DNA of 13,222 nt, from the NCBI GenBank assembly GCA_026001245.1, contig BNZR01000038.1, positions 1 to 13,222 of the forward strand, written 5' to 3'. The position numbers were made by a program, and so were the translations under genes. The stretch comes from Clostridia bacterium (lineage in GTDB: Bacteria; Bacillota_A; Clostridia; Oscillospirales; UBA929). The stretch's first letter is position 1. Every line of letters starts with the position of its first letter. The notes under the pieces were generated by a model, which was not told the DNA's origin, made no database searches, and saw only the letters and a list, made by a program, of their open reading frames with translations. Below, piece after piece: positions 6,810 to 13,222 of the stretch.

Positions 6810-8138
6810 TTACAGAAGACTTCCCGCCGTTCGCGGATACGGGATAACGTCGCGGATATTCGCCATGCCCGTGGCGTACATCACCATGCGCTCCAACCCC
6901 AGACCGAAGCCCGCGTGCCGCGTCGTGCCGTACTTGCGCAGTGACAGGTAGCCCTCGTAGGCCTCCGGGTCGATATTCATCTCCGACATACGCGCCGTCA
7001 ACCGCTCTAAACGCTCCTCGCGCTGTGAGCCGCCGATTAGCTCGCCAACGCCGGGGACAAGCAAGTCCGCCGCCGCAACGGTTTTGCCGTCGTCATTCTG
7101 CCGCATGTAAAACGCCTTGATTTGCTTGGGGTAGTCTGTCACGAACACCGGGTCGCCGATCAGCTCCTCCGCAAGATACCGCTCATGCTCCGTCTGCAAA
7201 TCCGCGCCCCAGGCTACGGGATACTGGAATCGATCGCGCACCTTTTCAAGCTCCTCGATAGCTGTGGTGTACGATATTCGCGCAAAGGTTGCGTTTGCGA
7301 CAGAGTTCAGCCGCTCTAGCAGACCTTTATCCACGAAATTATTCAAAAATTCCAGCTCCGGCTCGCAAATCGACAGCACGTGGCGCAGGATGTGCTTCAC
7401 CATCGCCTCGGCCACGTCCATGTCGCCGCTAAGGTCGCAGAATGCCATCTCCGGCTCGACCATCCAAAACTCGGCGGCGTGGCGCGGCGTGTTGGAGTTT
7501 TCCGCCCGAAACGTCGGCCCGAACGTGTAGATATTCGAGAACGCCTGCGCGAAGCTCTCGCCCTCCAGCTGACCCGAAACGGTCAGGCTTGTTGGGACGC
7601 CGAAAAATTCCGCGCTGTCCGAGGTGGTTACGCGGAACAGCTCGCCCGCGCCCTCCGCGTCCGAGCTTGTGATAAGCGGGGTGTGGACATAGACAAAGCC
7701 GCAGCTGTGAAAAAAGTCATGAATCGCGAAGCTTACTTCACTGCGCACGCGGAACACCGCCTGAAACGTGTTGGTGCGCGGGCGCAGTGCCGTGATACTG
7801 CGCAAAAACTCCAGCGAGTGCCGCTTTTTTTGCAGGGGGTAGTCCGGAGCACTGTCGCCCTCCACTTCGATTGAGCGCGTAGCGATTTCAAACGGTTGGC
7901 GGCTTTCCGGGGTAAGCACCACCGTTCCGGCGGCCACAATGGCCGCGCCCACGTTCAGCTTGGCGATCCGTGTGAAGTTGCTTAGCGTGTCCGGCACAAC
8001 AAGCTGTACGCCGCGAATCCCCGACCCGTCGGCAAGCTCCACAAATGCCAGCGTTTTAGAGGCGCGAACGGAACGCACCCAGCCGCGCACGGTAGTATCG
8101 ACAGCCGCAGGATTTTTATAAAGCTCCGCGATAGTCAT
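6810..8138 (-). CDS. asnS: Asparaginyl-tRNA synthetase
   Basis: A 442-residue class IIb synthetase that charges tRNA-Asn. An N-terminal OB-fold anticodon-binding domain ([13 protein letters not shown], about residues 16-100) leads into the catalytic core: [28 protein letters not shown], motif 2 [12 protein letters not shown] with its ATP-binding Arg, [12 protein letters not shown], and motif 3 [14 protein letters not shown] and the overall match separate it from AspRS. It is about 24 residues shorter than the E. coli enzyme (466), mainly because a loop before FFG is absent. GGAGGAGC gives a good ribosome site for ATG 8138. It lies 79 bases after the SLH gene with only a hairpin and no evident promoter between them. 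I see no T-box leader. The presence of AsnRS means Asn-tRNA need not be made by amidotransferase. Confidence 0.96.
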   Translation of the reverse strand: MTIAELYKNPAAVDTTVRGWVRSVRASKTLAFVELADGSGIRGVQLVVPDTLSNFTRIAKLNVGAAIVAAGTVVLTPESRQPFEIATRSIEVEGDSAPDYPLQKKRHSLEFLRSITALRPRTNTFQAVFRVRSEVSFAIHDFFHSCGFVYVHTPLITSSDAEGAGELFRVTTSDSAEFFGVPTSLTVSGQLEGESFAQAFSNIYTFGPTFRAENSNTPRHAAEFWMVEPEMAFCDLSGDMDVAEAMVKHILRHVLSICEPELEFLNNFVDKGLLERLNSVANATFARISYTTAIEELEKVRDRFQYPVAWGADLQTEHERYLAEELIGDPVFVTDYPKQIKAFYMRQNDDGKTVAAADLLVPGVGELIGGSQREERLERLTARMSEMNIDPEAYEGYLSLRKYGTTRHAGFGLGLERMVMYATGMANIRDVIPYPRTAGSLL

Positions 8139-8162
8139 AAAAAGCTCCTCCGTTTCAATGGA

Positions 8163-8197
8163 ACGGGGGAACCCCGTCCGAAGACGGAATCCCCCGT
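8163..8197 (-). terminator. UUCG-capped hairpin between the SLH gene and asnS (terminator-like or processing element)
   Basis: Outer stem ACGGGGG/CCCCCGT (8163-8169 with 8191-8197) and inner stem CCGTC/GACGG, capped on the minus strand by TTCG in a C-TTCG-G context, an extra-stable tetraloop. Two middle positions pair only as G-U in the minus-strand RNA (they would be C-A on plus), which points to the minus transcript as the functional one. No strong T-run follows, so clean termination is uncertain. Confidence 0.6.
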
Positions 8198-8217
8198 AGG
8201 TTTTGTGTTGTGGCTAT

Positions 8218-9438
8218 TTAGTGGGTGTCAAGGTCTTCGTCGTCGTCAGGATCGTAGGCTAAGTTCTCGTCTTCACCAAGGTCAAGGTTCTCTTCGTCCA
8301 GAGCGAGAATGGCTTGTTTGGCCTCTATAAGCGCATCGTTCGCTGCCTTCACGCCGTCATCTTTAAGGGCGAAGGTTTCCGTACCAACGGTGATAGAAAC
8401 GCTTTGGGTGTCACCGGTAGCGTCTGTCTTCACCTCGATGGAGGGCGGGGTCAGGCTACCGTCTTCGTTAACCTTCACAAGTGTCGCGGTGTCTTTGACT
8501 TCGAGATCTACGTCAGAGGTGCCGCCCTCGGTGATGATTTTGTTAACAATGACGTTACCATCGATAACCACGCGAATGGCATCGGTGGCATCTTCCTTGG
8601 CGATAATGATCTGGCCGAAAGAGCTGTCGCCCTCGATGTGAATCGAGCTGGACGCGCCGCCCTTAAGAATCAGGTCGCCGCCGATTTCCACGTCTTTAAG
8701 CGTAAGGGTGTCAACGGAGCTAAGAACAACCAAGTTTCCGGCGACTTTTGTGCCGTCAAGGATTTGGGCGTCTTTGCTGATGGCCACGTTGCCGCTTAGA
8801 ACAGCGTCTGCAGTGATGTCAAGCTTAACAAGGCCGGAGTTAACAAGAACCTGCGCGACTTCGCCACGTGTGAGGTCTTCGTTGAATTTGATTTCGTTCT
8901 TATCGCTGCCTTTGAAGACATTGAGTCTGACGAGCTCTCCACCGTAAGCTATGTAGTCGGGGTTGACGGTGGCGGCTCCGTCAACGAAACGGGCTAAGTC
9001 AGCGGCGACACCCGTGCCGGAAAGGCCGAGAAGCTTCGCGATACCGACGGCCAAGTCGCCGCGGGTGGCCTTCGCATCGCTGCCCTTGGCACCGGCGGGA
9101 ATGAGACCCAGGGCTTCGGCGTCAAGAACGCCCTGCGATCCACTGCCGGCACCATCGCCCCAATCGGGGTTGTCGGCAAGCGCGTTGAGCAGGATTGAAG
9201 CCAGCTCGGTGTACAGCAGTTTGTCGTTGCCTTTGAACCGACCCAAATCGTCGCCCTTCACAAGGCCGTTTGCGTAGGCTCCTTCGGCGGCGGCTTTGTA
9301 CCAAGCGCCGGCGGGAATGTCGTTGCCGAAGTCGGGTCCTGCGGCCAGCGCGCCGAGGTTTAATGCGAAGCATACCATCAGCAGTGCAGTAAGAACCGCC
9401 ATTGTGCGCCTGAGAGTGCGTGTTAGCGTGCGTGTCAT
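8218..9438 (-). CDS. Secreted SLH-domain protein with beta-solenoid region and acidic tail
   Basis: A 406-residue exported protein. Residues 1-33 form a signal peptide with an Arg-rich start, a hydrophobic core and a likely cut after ALAA. Three divergent S-layer-homology units follow at about 36-88, 92-140 and 147-202, recognised by WYKAAAEGAYANGLVKG, GRFKGND, TRGDLA and LTRGEVAQ; such units anchor proteins to wall polysaccharide. Residues about 205-325 are short hydrophobic strands in repeats (GNVAISKDA, GNLVVLSS, GGDLILKG, GNVIVNKI), typical of a right-handed beta-helix like bactofilins. The end (380-406) is very rich in Asp and Glu. The canonical TRAE tetrad of SLH units is degenerate, especially in unit 1 (YTEL). 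GGGAGG supports ATG 9438; an internal ATG at residue 13 would also give a signal peptide. No enzyme motif is seen; the role is probably structural. Confidence 0.85.
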   Translation of the reverse strand: MTRTLTRTLRRTMAVLTALLMVCFALNLGALAAGPDFGNDIPAGAWYKAAAEGAYANGLVKGDDLGRFKGNDKLLYTELASILLNALADNPDWGDGAGSGSQGVLDAEALGLIPAGAKGSDAKATRGDLAVGIAKLLGLSGTGVAADLARFVDGAATVNPDYIAYGGELVRLNVFKGSDKNEIKFNEDLTRGEVAQVLVNSGLVKLDITADAVLSGNVAISKDAQILDGTKVAGNLVVLSSVDTLTLKDVEIGGDLILKGGASSSIHIEGDSSFGQIIIAKEDATDAIRVVIDGNVIVNKIITEGGTSDVDLEVKDTATLVKVNEDGSLTPPSIEVKTDATGDTQSVSITVGTETFALKDDGVKAANDALIEAKQAILALDEENLDLGEDENLAYDPDDDEDLDTH

Positions 9439-9506
9439 GATTGTGTGTCCTCCCTATGTAGTTTCTTAAATTTTGTCGAACGAGTAATTCCCCGCCCTAT
9501 TGTGGT

Positions 9507-9535
9507 ATTATAGACCCATTTTGCGGGCTTGTCAA
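9507..9535 (-). promoter_or_regulatory. Perfect-consensus promoter of the SLH gene
   Basis: On the minus strand, TTGACA (9535-9530), a 17-base spacer and TATAAT (9512-9507). The predicted start is near 9500, giving a leader of about 60 bases before ATG 9438. High expression would suit an abundant wall protein. Confidence 0.92.
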
Positions 9536-9677
9536 TAGGTTTTTGAAAAAAGTTTTGCGGAAATTTGTTCAATTCTGCCCAAGTGCTTGAAATCAGGGAG
9601 AAAATCGGAGGGCGTAGCGCCACACGCCGTGCGCCCGCACACGGTTAATACCGCCTATACAAAATATAATTTGGGGC
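9536..9677. other. Divergent intergenic spacer between SLH and efp promoters
   Basis: The 300 bases between the SLH and efp starts hold the two divergent promoters and this spacer. Its left part is AT-rich. A GC-rich patch at 9610-9644 can form alternative small hairpins, GGCGT/ACGCC (9611-9615 with 9624-9628) or CCGTG/CACGG (9627-9631 with 9640-9644). I see no convincing gene, tRNA or terminator in it. Confidence 0.5.
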
Positions 9678-9706
9678 TTGCCAAACGGGCGAATATATTG
9701 TAGAAT
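9678..9706 (+). promoter_or_regulatory. Promoter of the efp-nadBC operon
   Basis: TTGCCA (9678-9683), a 17-base spacer and TAGAAT (9701-9706); each box has one mismatch from consensus. The predicted start is near 9713, about 26 bases before the efp start codon. Confidence 0.8.
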
Positions 9707-9738
9707 ATATAACATCTAAATACAAGGAGTGGATTCCG

Positions 9739-10302
9739 ATGATAACAGCCAGTGATTTTCGCAACGGCGTGACCTTTGAGATGGACGGACAGGTCATGCA
9801 GGTGCTGGAGTTCCAGCACGTCAAGCCGGGCAAGGGCGCGGCGTTTGTGCGCGTTAAGATGAAGAACGTAATCGGCGGCGGCGTTGTGGAGCGCACCTTC
9901 AACCCCACCGATAAGTTTGAAAACGCCTTTATCGAACGGCGCGACATGGAGTATCTTTACGCCGACGGCGAATTGTTCTACTTTATGGACAACGAAACCT
10001 ACGAGCAAATGCCCATAGGCCGCGACAAGCTGCCCGATGTGTTCCGCTTTGTCAAAGAGAACATGACCTGCAAGGTGCTAAGCTACAAGGGCAACGTGTT
10101 CGGCCTAGAGCCGCCCACCTTTATCGAGCTGGACGTAACCGAGACCGAGCCGGGCGCGAAGGGCGACACCGCCACAAACGTCCTAAAGCCCGCAACGCTG
10201 GAAACGGGCGCGACTATCAAGGTGCCGCTGTTTATCAACGTGGGCGACCGTATTCGTGTGGATACACGCGTGGGCGAGTATCTGGAACGCGTGAAGGTGT
10301 AA
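9739..10302 (+). CDS. efp: Translation elongation factor P
   Basis: A 187-residue ribosome-binding factor that relieves stalling at proline runs. It shows the three beta-barrel domains of the family: an N-terminal KOW-like domain with the loop [10 protein letters not shown], then the OB domains ending in the signature region [27 protein letters not shown] and [13 protein letters not shown]. Lys32 at the loop tip is the residue that is modified in many bacteria (5-aminopentanol in Bacillus subtilis); the loop here matches the Bacillus form. No modification enzyme is encoded nearby. AAGGAG (9724-9729) sits 9 bases before the ATG. The next gene starts 3 bases after the stop. Confidence 0.97.
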   Translation: MITASDFRNGVTFEMDGQVMQVLEFQHVKPGKGAAFVRVKMKNVIGGGVVERTFNPTDKFENAFIERRDMEYLYADGELFYFMDNETYEQMPIGRDKLPDVFRFVKENMTCKVLSYKGNVFGLEPPTFIELDVTETEPGAKGDTATNVLKPATLETGATIKVPLFINVGDRIRVDTRVGEYLERVKV

Positions 10303-10305
10303 CCT

Positions 10306-10812
10306 ATGGATTATCGTAAGCAGATAGGGTATTTAAAGGGACTGTGCAAGGGGCTTGGCATGTCGGCAGAGGAACCCACGGGCAAGCTGCTTGTGGCGAT
10401 TGTGGACACGCTGGACACCTTTGCCGACGCGATTACCGATGCCAACGACGGCTTGGAGGAGCTTGAGACCGATTTGCAAGAGCTTTCCGACGAGGTGAGC
10501 GAGCTTGAAACGCTGACCGAGGACATGGACAAGCTGGAGGAATATCTGGACGACTTGGGCGAGACCATGCAGGATTTGGCCGCAATGCTGTCCGCCGGGG
10601 CGCAGGAGGAGGACATACCGTTTATAACTCCGCCCGGCCAAAGCCATCTGCGCATTGTGGGCAAGGACGAGGGCAAGGATAACATGGTTGATATAGACTC
10701 GCTGGACTTTTTGGACGAGGACGAGATCGCCATCCACATGCTGTGCCCCCACTGCGGCAAGCGCATTGATATAGATGAGAGCAGCGTGGTTATCGAGAAG
10801 CGCGACACATGA
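10306..10812 (+). CDS. CD1247 N-terminal-domain-like protein, acidic coiled coil with a CPHC knuckle
   Basis: A 168-residue protein of unknown function. The first 45 or so residues (YLKGLCKGLGM, GKLLVAIVDTLDTFADAI) resemble the CD1247 N-terminal domain found in Clostridia. Residues about 45-97 are a strongly acidic predicted coiled coil (EELETDLQELSDEVSELETL and onward). After a linker, MLCPHCGKRIDI (Cys147, Cys150) forms half of a zinc ribbon; as I recall the family, some members carry a more complete one, so a metal site here may need a second subunit. The start is 3 bases after efp, and its stop overlaps the nadB start as ATGA, so translation is coupled to nadB. This neighbourhood hints at a link to translation or gene expression, but nothing in the sequence proves it. 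Confidence 0.8.
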   Translation: MDYRKQIGYLKGLCKGLGMSAEEPTGKLLVAIVDTLDTFADAITDANDGLEELETDLQELSDEVSELETLTEDMDKLEEYLDDLGETMQDLAAMLSAGAQEEDIPFITPPGQSHLRIVGKDEGKDNMVDIDSLDFLDEDEIAIHMLCPHCGKRIDIDESSVVIEKRDT

Positions 10813-12269
10813 CCATAAACACGGACGTACTGATCGTGGGGGCGGGTCTGGCGGGGTTGTACACCGCGCTTAACCTTGACCCCGCGTTGCGCGTGGTTAT
10901 AGTCACCAAAGAGAGCGTGGCCGTGTCCAACTCGTGGATGGCGCAGGGCGGTATCGCGGCGGCCATGCTGCCGGACGACGCGCCGCGCTTTCACTATGAC
11001 GACACGCTGGCCGCCGGCGCGGGACTGAACGACCACGCCGCAGTGCGTACGCTTGTCGAGGAGGGGCCCGCCGCGATAAACAATCTGCGCCGCATGGCCG
11101 TCCCCTTTGACCTAAACGCCGAGGGCGAGTTGCACATAACCCGCGAGGGCGGGCATCATCACAACCGAGTGGTACACGCCGGGGGTGACGCCACGGGGCG
11201 CGAAACCGTCAAAGTCTTGGCGCAGATAGCCATGTCACGCGGCAACATCACCTTTATGCCGTGGCTGTTCCTGCGCGACTTGATTATCACCGACGGCGAG
11301 TGCGCCGGGGCGGTGTTGGAGGACGCGCTGTTTTCAAACGCACTTGTGCGCGTTACGGCGCGGGGGACGGTGCTTGCCACGGGCGGTCTGGGGCAGGTAT
11401 ACCGCCGCACAACGAATCCCGCAGTCGCTACGGGGGATGGTATCGCGGCCGCGATACGCGCCGGGGCGAAAGTGCGGGACATGGAGTTTATTCAGTTTCA
11501 CCCCACGGGGCTGTACCTGCCGGATACCGACCGCGCCTTTTTGATTTCAGAGGCGGTGCGCGGCGAGGGCGCGAGGCTTCTCAACGCCGAGGGCGAGCGG
11601 TTTACGGACGAAATGCAACCGCGTGACGTGGTGTCACGCGCAATCGTGGCCGAACTGAAACGCTCGAATCGGCCTTGCGTGTTTTTGGACAGCTCGCATA
11701 CGCCGATAGACGAGTTTGCGGCGCGTTTCCCCACAATCGCGGCGGAGTGCGCCCGCGTGGGGATTGATCCGAGATATATCCCCGTCAGCCCCGCGCAACA
11801 CTATTTGATGGGCGGCGTTGAGGCGGGCTTGAATGCGGAAAGCTCGGTGCCAAGGCTATACGCGGTGGGCGAGGCGGCGTGTACGGGCGTGCATGGCGCG
11901 AATCGGCTGGCGTCGAATTCTATGCTGGAGTGTTTGGTGTTCGGACGGCGTGCGGCGCTGTCTATCGGTTCGCTGTCCGAACACCGGATAACAGATAACG
12001 GATTACAGATAACAGATATGGCTGTTAAATCTGTTGATGTTGGGGTTATTAAGGATATTTGCCAGAGCTATGCTTGGGTTGTTCGCACGCCCGGGGGCTT
12101 GAGGGCGGGGTTGGACGCGTTGCTTGAGTTGGAGGAGCGCGGCTTGGCTTGCGCGCCGTCTAAGGCGGCGTTGGAGGGGCTTAATATGATTGCCGCCGCC
12201 CGTGCCGTTTTTGAAGCGGCTATTTTGCGTCCGCTTAGCGTGGGCGGGCATATGATGGAGGAGGGGTAA
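10809..12269 (+). CDS. nadB: L-aspartate oxidase
   Basis: A 486-residue FAD enzyme that oxidises aspartate to iminoaspartate, the first step of de novo NAD synthesis. The FAD-binding GAGLAG motif lies near residue 11. The catalytic set is complete: His231 (FHPTGL), Arg272 (QPRDVV), His331 (AQHYLMGG) and Arg366 (GANRLASNS) match the E. coli residues H244, R290, H351 and R386 in order and spacing. In anaerobes fumarate can replace oxygen as acceptor. The ATG overlaps the previous gene's stop (ATGA). Three oddities: a 7-base tandem repeat at 11986-12020 sits in the linker before the C-terminal helices; codons after it are more T-ending than before; and the usual ESRGxH tail motif reads LSVGGH, with the protein shorter than E. 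coli's 540. nadA is absent from the window. Confidence 0.95.
   Translation: MTINTDVLIVGAGLAGLYTALNLDPALRVVIVTKESVAVSNSWMAQGGIAAAMLPDDAPRFHYDDTLAAGAGLNDHAAVRTLVEEGPAAINNLRRMAVPFDLNAEGELHITREGGHHHNRVVHAGGDATGRETVKVLAQIAMSRGNITFMPWLFLRDLIITDGECAGAVLEDALFSNALVRVTARGTVLATGGLGQVYRRTTNPAVATGDGIAAAIRAGAKVRDMEFIQFHPTGLYLPDTDRAFLISEAVRGEGARLLNAEGERFTDEMQPRDVVSRAIVAELKRSNRPCVFLDSSHTPIDEFAARFPTIAAECARVGIDPRYIPVSPAQHYLMGGVEAGLNAESSVPRLYAVGEAACTGVHGANRLASNSMLECLVFGRRAALSIGSLSEHRITDNGLQITDMAVKSVDVGVIKDICQSYAWVVRTPGGLRAGLDALLELEERGLACAPSKAALEGLNMIAAARAVFEAAILRPLSVGGHMMEEG
11986..12020 (+). repeat. Heptanucleotide tandem repeat inside nadB
   Basis: Five 7-base units in a row: GGATAAC, AGATAAC, GGATTAC, AGATAAC, AGATATG. 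The first four also read as two 14-base units that differ at one base. It encodes about residues 393-404 (RITDNGLQITDM) between the catalytic core and the C-terminal helical domain. Gain or loss of one unit would shift the frame; three units would keep it. Confidence 0.85.
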
Positions 12270-12271
12270 CT

Positions 12272-13114
12272 TTGGAGAGGTCTGTGGTTGATAACATTAT
12301 AATGATGTCGCTGGCGGAGGACATCGGGCATGGCGACGTTACTACAGAGTCCTGTGTTGCTGAAAATGTTCTGATTGAGGGAACTTTCATCGCCAAAGAA
12401 TCTGGGGTTATCTGCGGGATTAACGTGGCGGCGCGGGTTTTTGCCTTGGTGGGCGGGAATATCACGTTTAAGCCGCTGATAAAAGATGGGGAAACTGTTA
12501 ACATTGGGGCTAAAATCGCCGATATATACGGTGAGGGAAAGTCTATCCTAAAAGCCGAGCGCACGGCGTTGAATTTGCTTCAGCGCATGTCCGGAATCGC
12601 CACGCGCACGCGATTGGCCGTGGACTGCGTTGCGGGCTATAAGGCCAAAATCGCGGACACGCGCAAGACCACTCCGGGACTGCGCGTGCTGGAGAAATAC
12701 GCGGTGCGCGTGGGCGACGGGACGAATCACCGCTTCAACCTGTCGGACGGGGTGCTTATCAAAGACAACCACATAGCGGCGGCGGGCGGTATCGCAAAGG
12801 CTGTCAGCGCGGCCAGAAAGGCGATTCCGCACACGTTGAAGATAGAAGTGGAAGCTTCAAATTTGGACGAGGTGCGGCAGGCGTTGGATTCCGGCGCGGA
12901 TATTATCATGCTGGACAACATGAGTCTTGCCGACATGAGCGCGGCGGTTGAGCTTGTAAAGGGGAAAGCCTTGACAGAGGCCAGCGGCAATATGGGCGAC
13001 CGCAATCTGGCGGAGGTGGCGGCCACGGGCGTGGACATCATCTCGGTTGGGGCGTTGACCCACAGCGTGCGCGCCTTGGACATCAGTCTTAAATTTAAGA
13101 ACTTGTTCTCATAG
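12272..13114 (+). CDS. nadC: Nicotinate-nucleotide (quinolinate) pyrophosphorylase
   Basis: A 280-residue enzyme that joins quinolinate and PRPP to nicotinate mononucleotide with loss of CO2. Motifs in order are EDIGHGDVTT (16-25), ERTALNLLQRMSGIAT (96-111), TRKTTPGLR (130-138), NHRFNLSDGVLIKDNHI (152-168), IEVEASNLDEV and IMLDNMS, then the C-terminal barrel strand ASGN. The usual GGGxNHR reads GDGTNHR, a mild change. The start is TTG 12272, 2 bases after the nadB stop, with GGAGGAGGGG at the end of nadB as ribosome site. A weak start may tune output relative to nadB. It is the last gene of the efp operon; no clear terminator follows before the transposase. Confidence 0.95.
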   Translation: MERSVVDNIIMMSLAEDIGHGDVTTESCVAENVLIEGTFIAKESGVICGINVAARVFALVGGNITFKPLIKDGETVNIGAKIADIYGEGKSILKAERTALNLLQRMSGIATRTRLAVDCVAGYKAKIADTRKTTPGLRVLEKYAVRVGDGTNHRFNLSDGVLIKDNHIAAAGGIAKAVSAARKAIPHTLKIEVEASNLDEVRQALDSGADIIMLDNMSLADMSAAVELVKGKALTEASGNMGDRNLAEVAATGVDIISVGALTHSVRALDISLKFKNLFS

Positions 13115-13131
13115 AGAAACTATGATATACT
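13103..13131 (+). promoter_or_regulatory. Possible weak promoter of the transposase
   Basis: TTGTTC (13103-13108), a 17-base spacer and TATACT (13126-13131). A start predicted near 13138 would put the transposase ATG (13139) at or next to the 5' end of the RNA, and there is no ribosome binding site upstream. The -35 box lies within the end of nadC. Confidence 0.4.
13109..13125. repeat. Small inverted repeat at the nadC stop
   Basis: TCATAG (13109-13114), loop AGAAA, CTATGA (13120-13125). A perfect 6-bp stem that includes the nadC stop codon. It could be part of the insertion-sequence end or a weak hairpin after nadC; it is too AT-rich to be a convincing terminator. Confidence 0.4.
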
Positions 13132-13138
13132 ATCTTCT

Positions 13139-13222
13139 ATGAAGAATATAGAATACACACCAACCAACTACCCAAGCGACCTGACTGACGCGCAATGGGA
13201 AAAAATCAAGGAGTTTTTCCCG
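13139..13222 (+). CDS. IS5-type transposase, N-terminal fragment (cut by window end)
   Basis: The 28 visible codons include YPSDLTDAQWEKIKEFFP, the hallmark opening of transposases with the DUF4096 N-terminal region (IS5 family, IS427-like group). The frame is still open at the window edge, so the DDE catalytic part and the right end of the element lie outside. The ATG has no Shine-Dalgarno sequence, which is common for transposases kept at low expression. AT-rich codons contrast with the GC-rich genes before it. The left terminal inverted repeat should lie between the nadC stop (13114) and 13139 but cannot be defined without the other end. Confidence 0.82.
   Translation, partial: MKNIEYTPTNYPSDLTDAQWEKIKEFFP

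Noticed and set aside
8139..8217. T-box leader for asnS
   Set aside because: The gap is only 79 bases and lacks the conserved T-box sequence and specifier stem; only a simple hairpin is present.
9600..9660. tRNA or small RNA in the efp upstream spacer
   Set aside because: The GC-rich patch gives only short competing stems, with no cloverleaf and no terminator.

Overview
The window looks like a piece of chromosome from a GC-rich, low-oxygen Firmicute (Clostridia-like). The signs are strong AGGAGG-type ribosome binding sites, near-consensus sigma-A promoters, a YtrA-type GntR/ABC operon, a rubredoxin, LarE, an S-layer-homology (SLH) wall protein, a CD1247-type protein after efp, and a clostridial/human-like PurB. 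There is no rRNA to fix the taxonomy, so this is inference from gene content. I saw no tRNA, CRISPR array or prophage.

Layout. (1) 2-1129 (+): 3' part of a Zn/Cd/Pb-type P1B ATPase that appears to have lost its whole nucleotide-binding domain by an in-frame deletion. (2) 1159-4016 (+): a consensus promoter overlapped by a 12-bp inverted-repeat operator, then a GntR/YtrA regulator, an ABC ATPase, an ABC permease and larE, closed by a perfect 11-bp bidirectional terminator. (3) 9535-4019 (-): SLH/beta-solenoid secreted protein, a UUCG-capped hairpin, asnS, then a second perfect promoter driving aspartate aminotransferase, purB and a small rubredoxin with a shortened first cysteine knuckle. (4) 9678-13114 (+): efp, a CD1247-like coiled-coil/zinc-knuckle protein, nadB and nadC, tightly packed as one operon. 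(5) 13139-13222 (+): the first codons of an IS5-type transposase starting just after nadC.

How they work together. The regulator probably represses its own ABC exporter operon, with larE transcribed behind it. The minus-strand genes and the nad genes share an aspartate theme: AsnRS uses asparagine, the aminotransferase makes aspartate, PurB splits aspartate-derived intermediates to fumarate, and NadB oxidises aspartate to start NAD synthesis, possibly with fumarate as acceptor in an anaerobe. No nadA, larA/B/C or other pur gene is present in the window.

I found no clear new multi-gene system. The best leads are the ATPase lacking its N domain, the heptamer repeat inside nadB with altered codon use after it, the CxC rubredoxin, the regulator operator, and the coupled CD1247-like gene.
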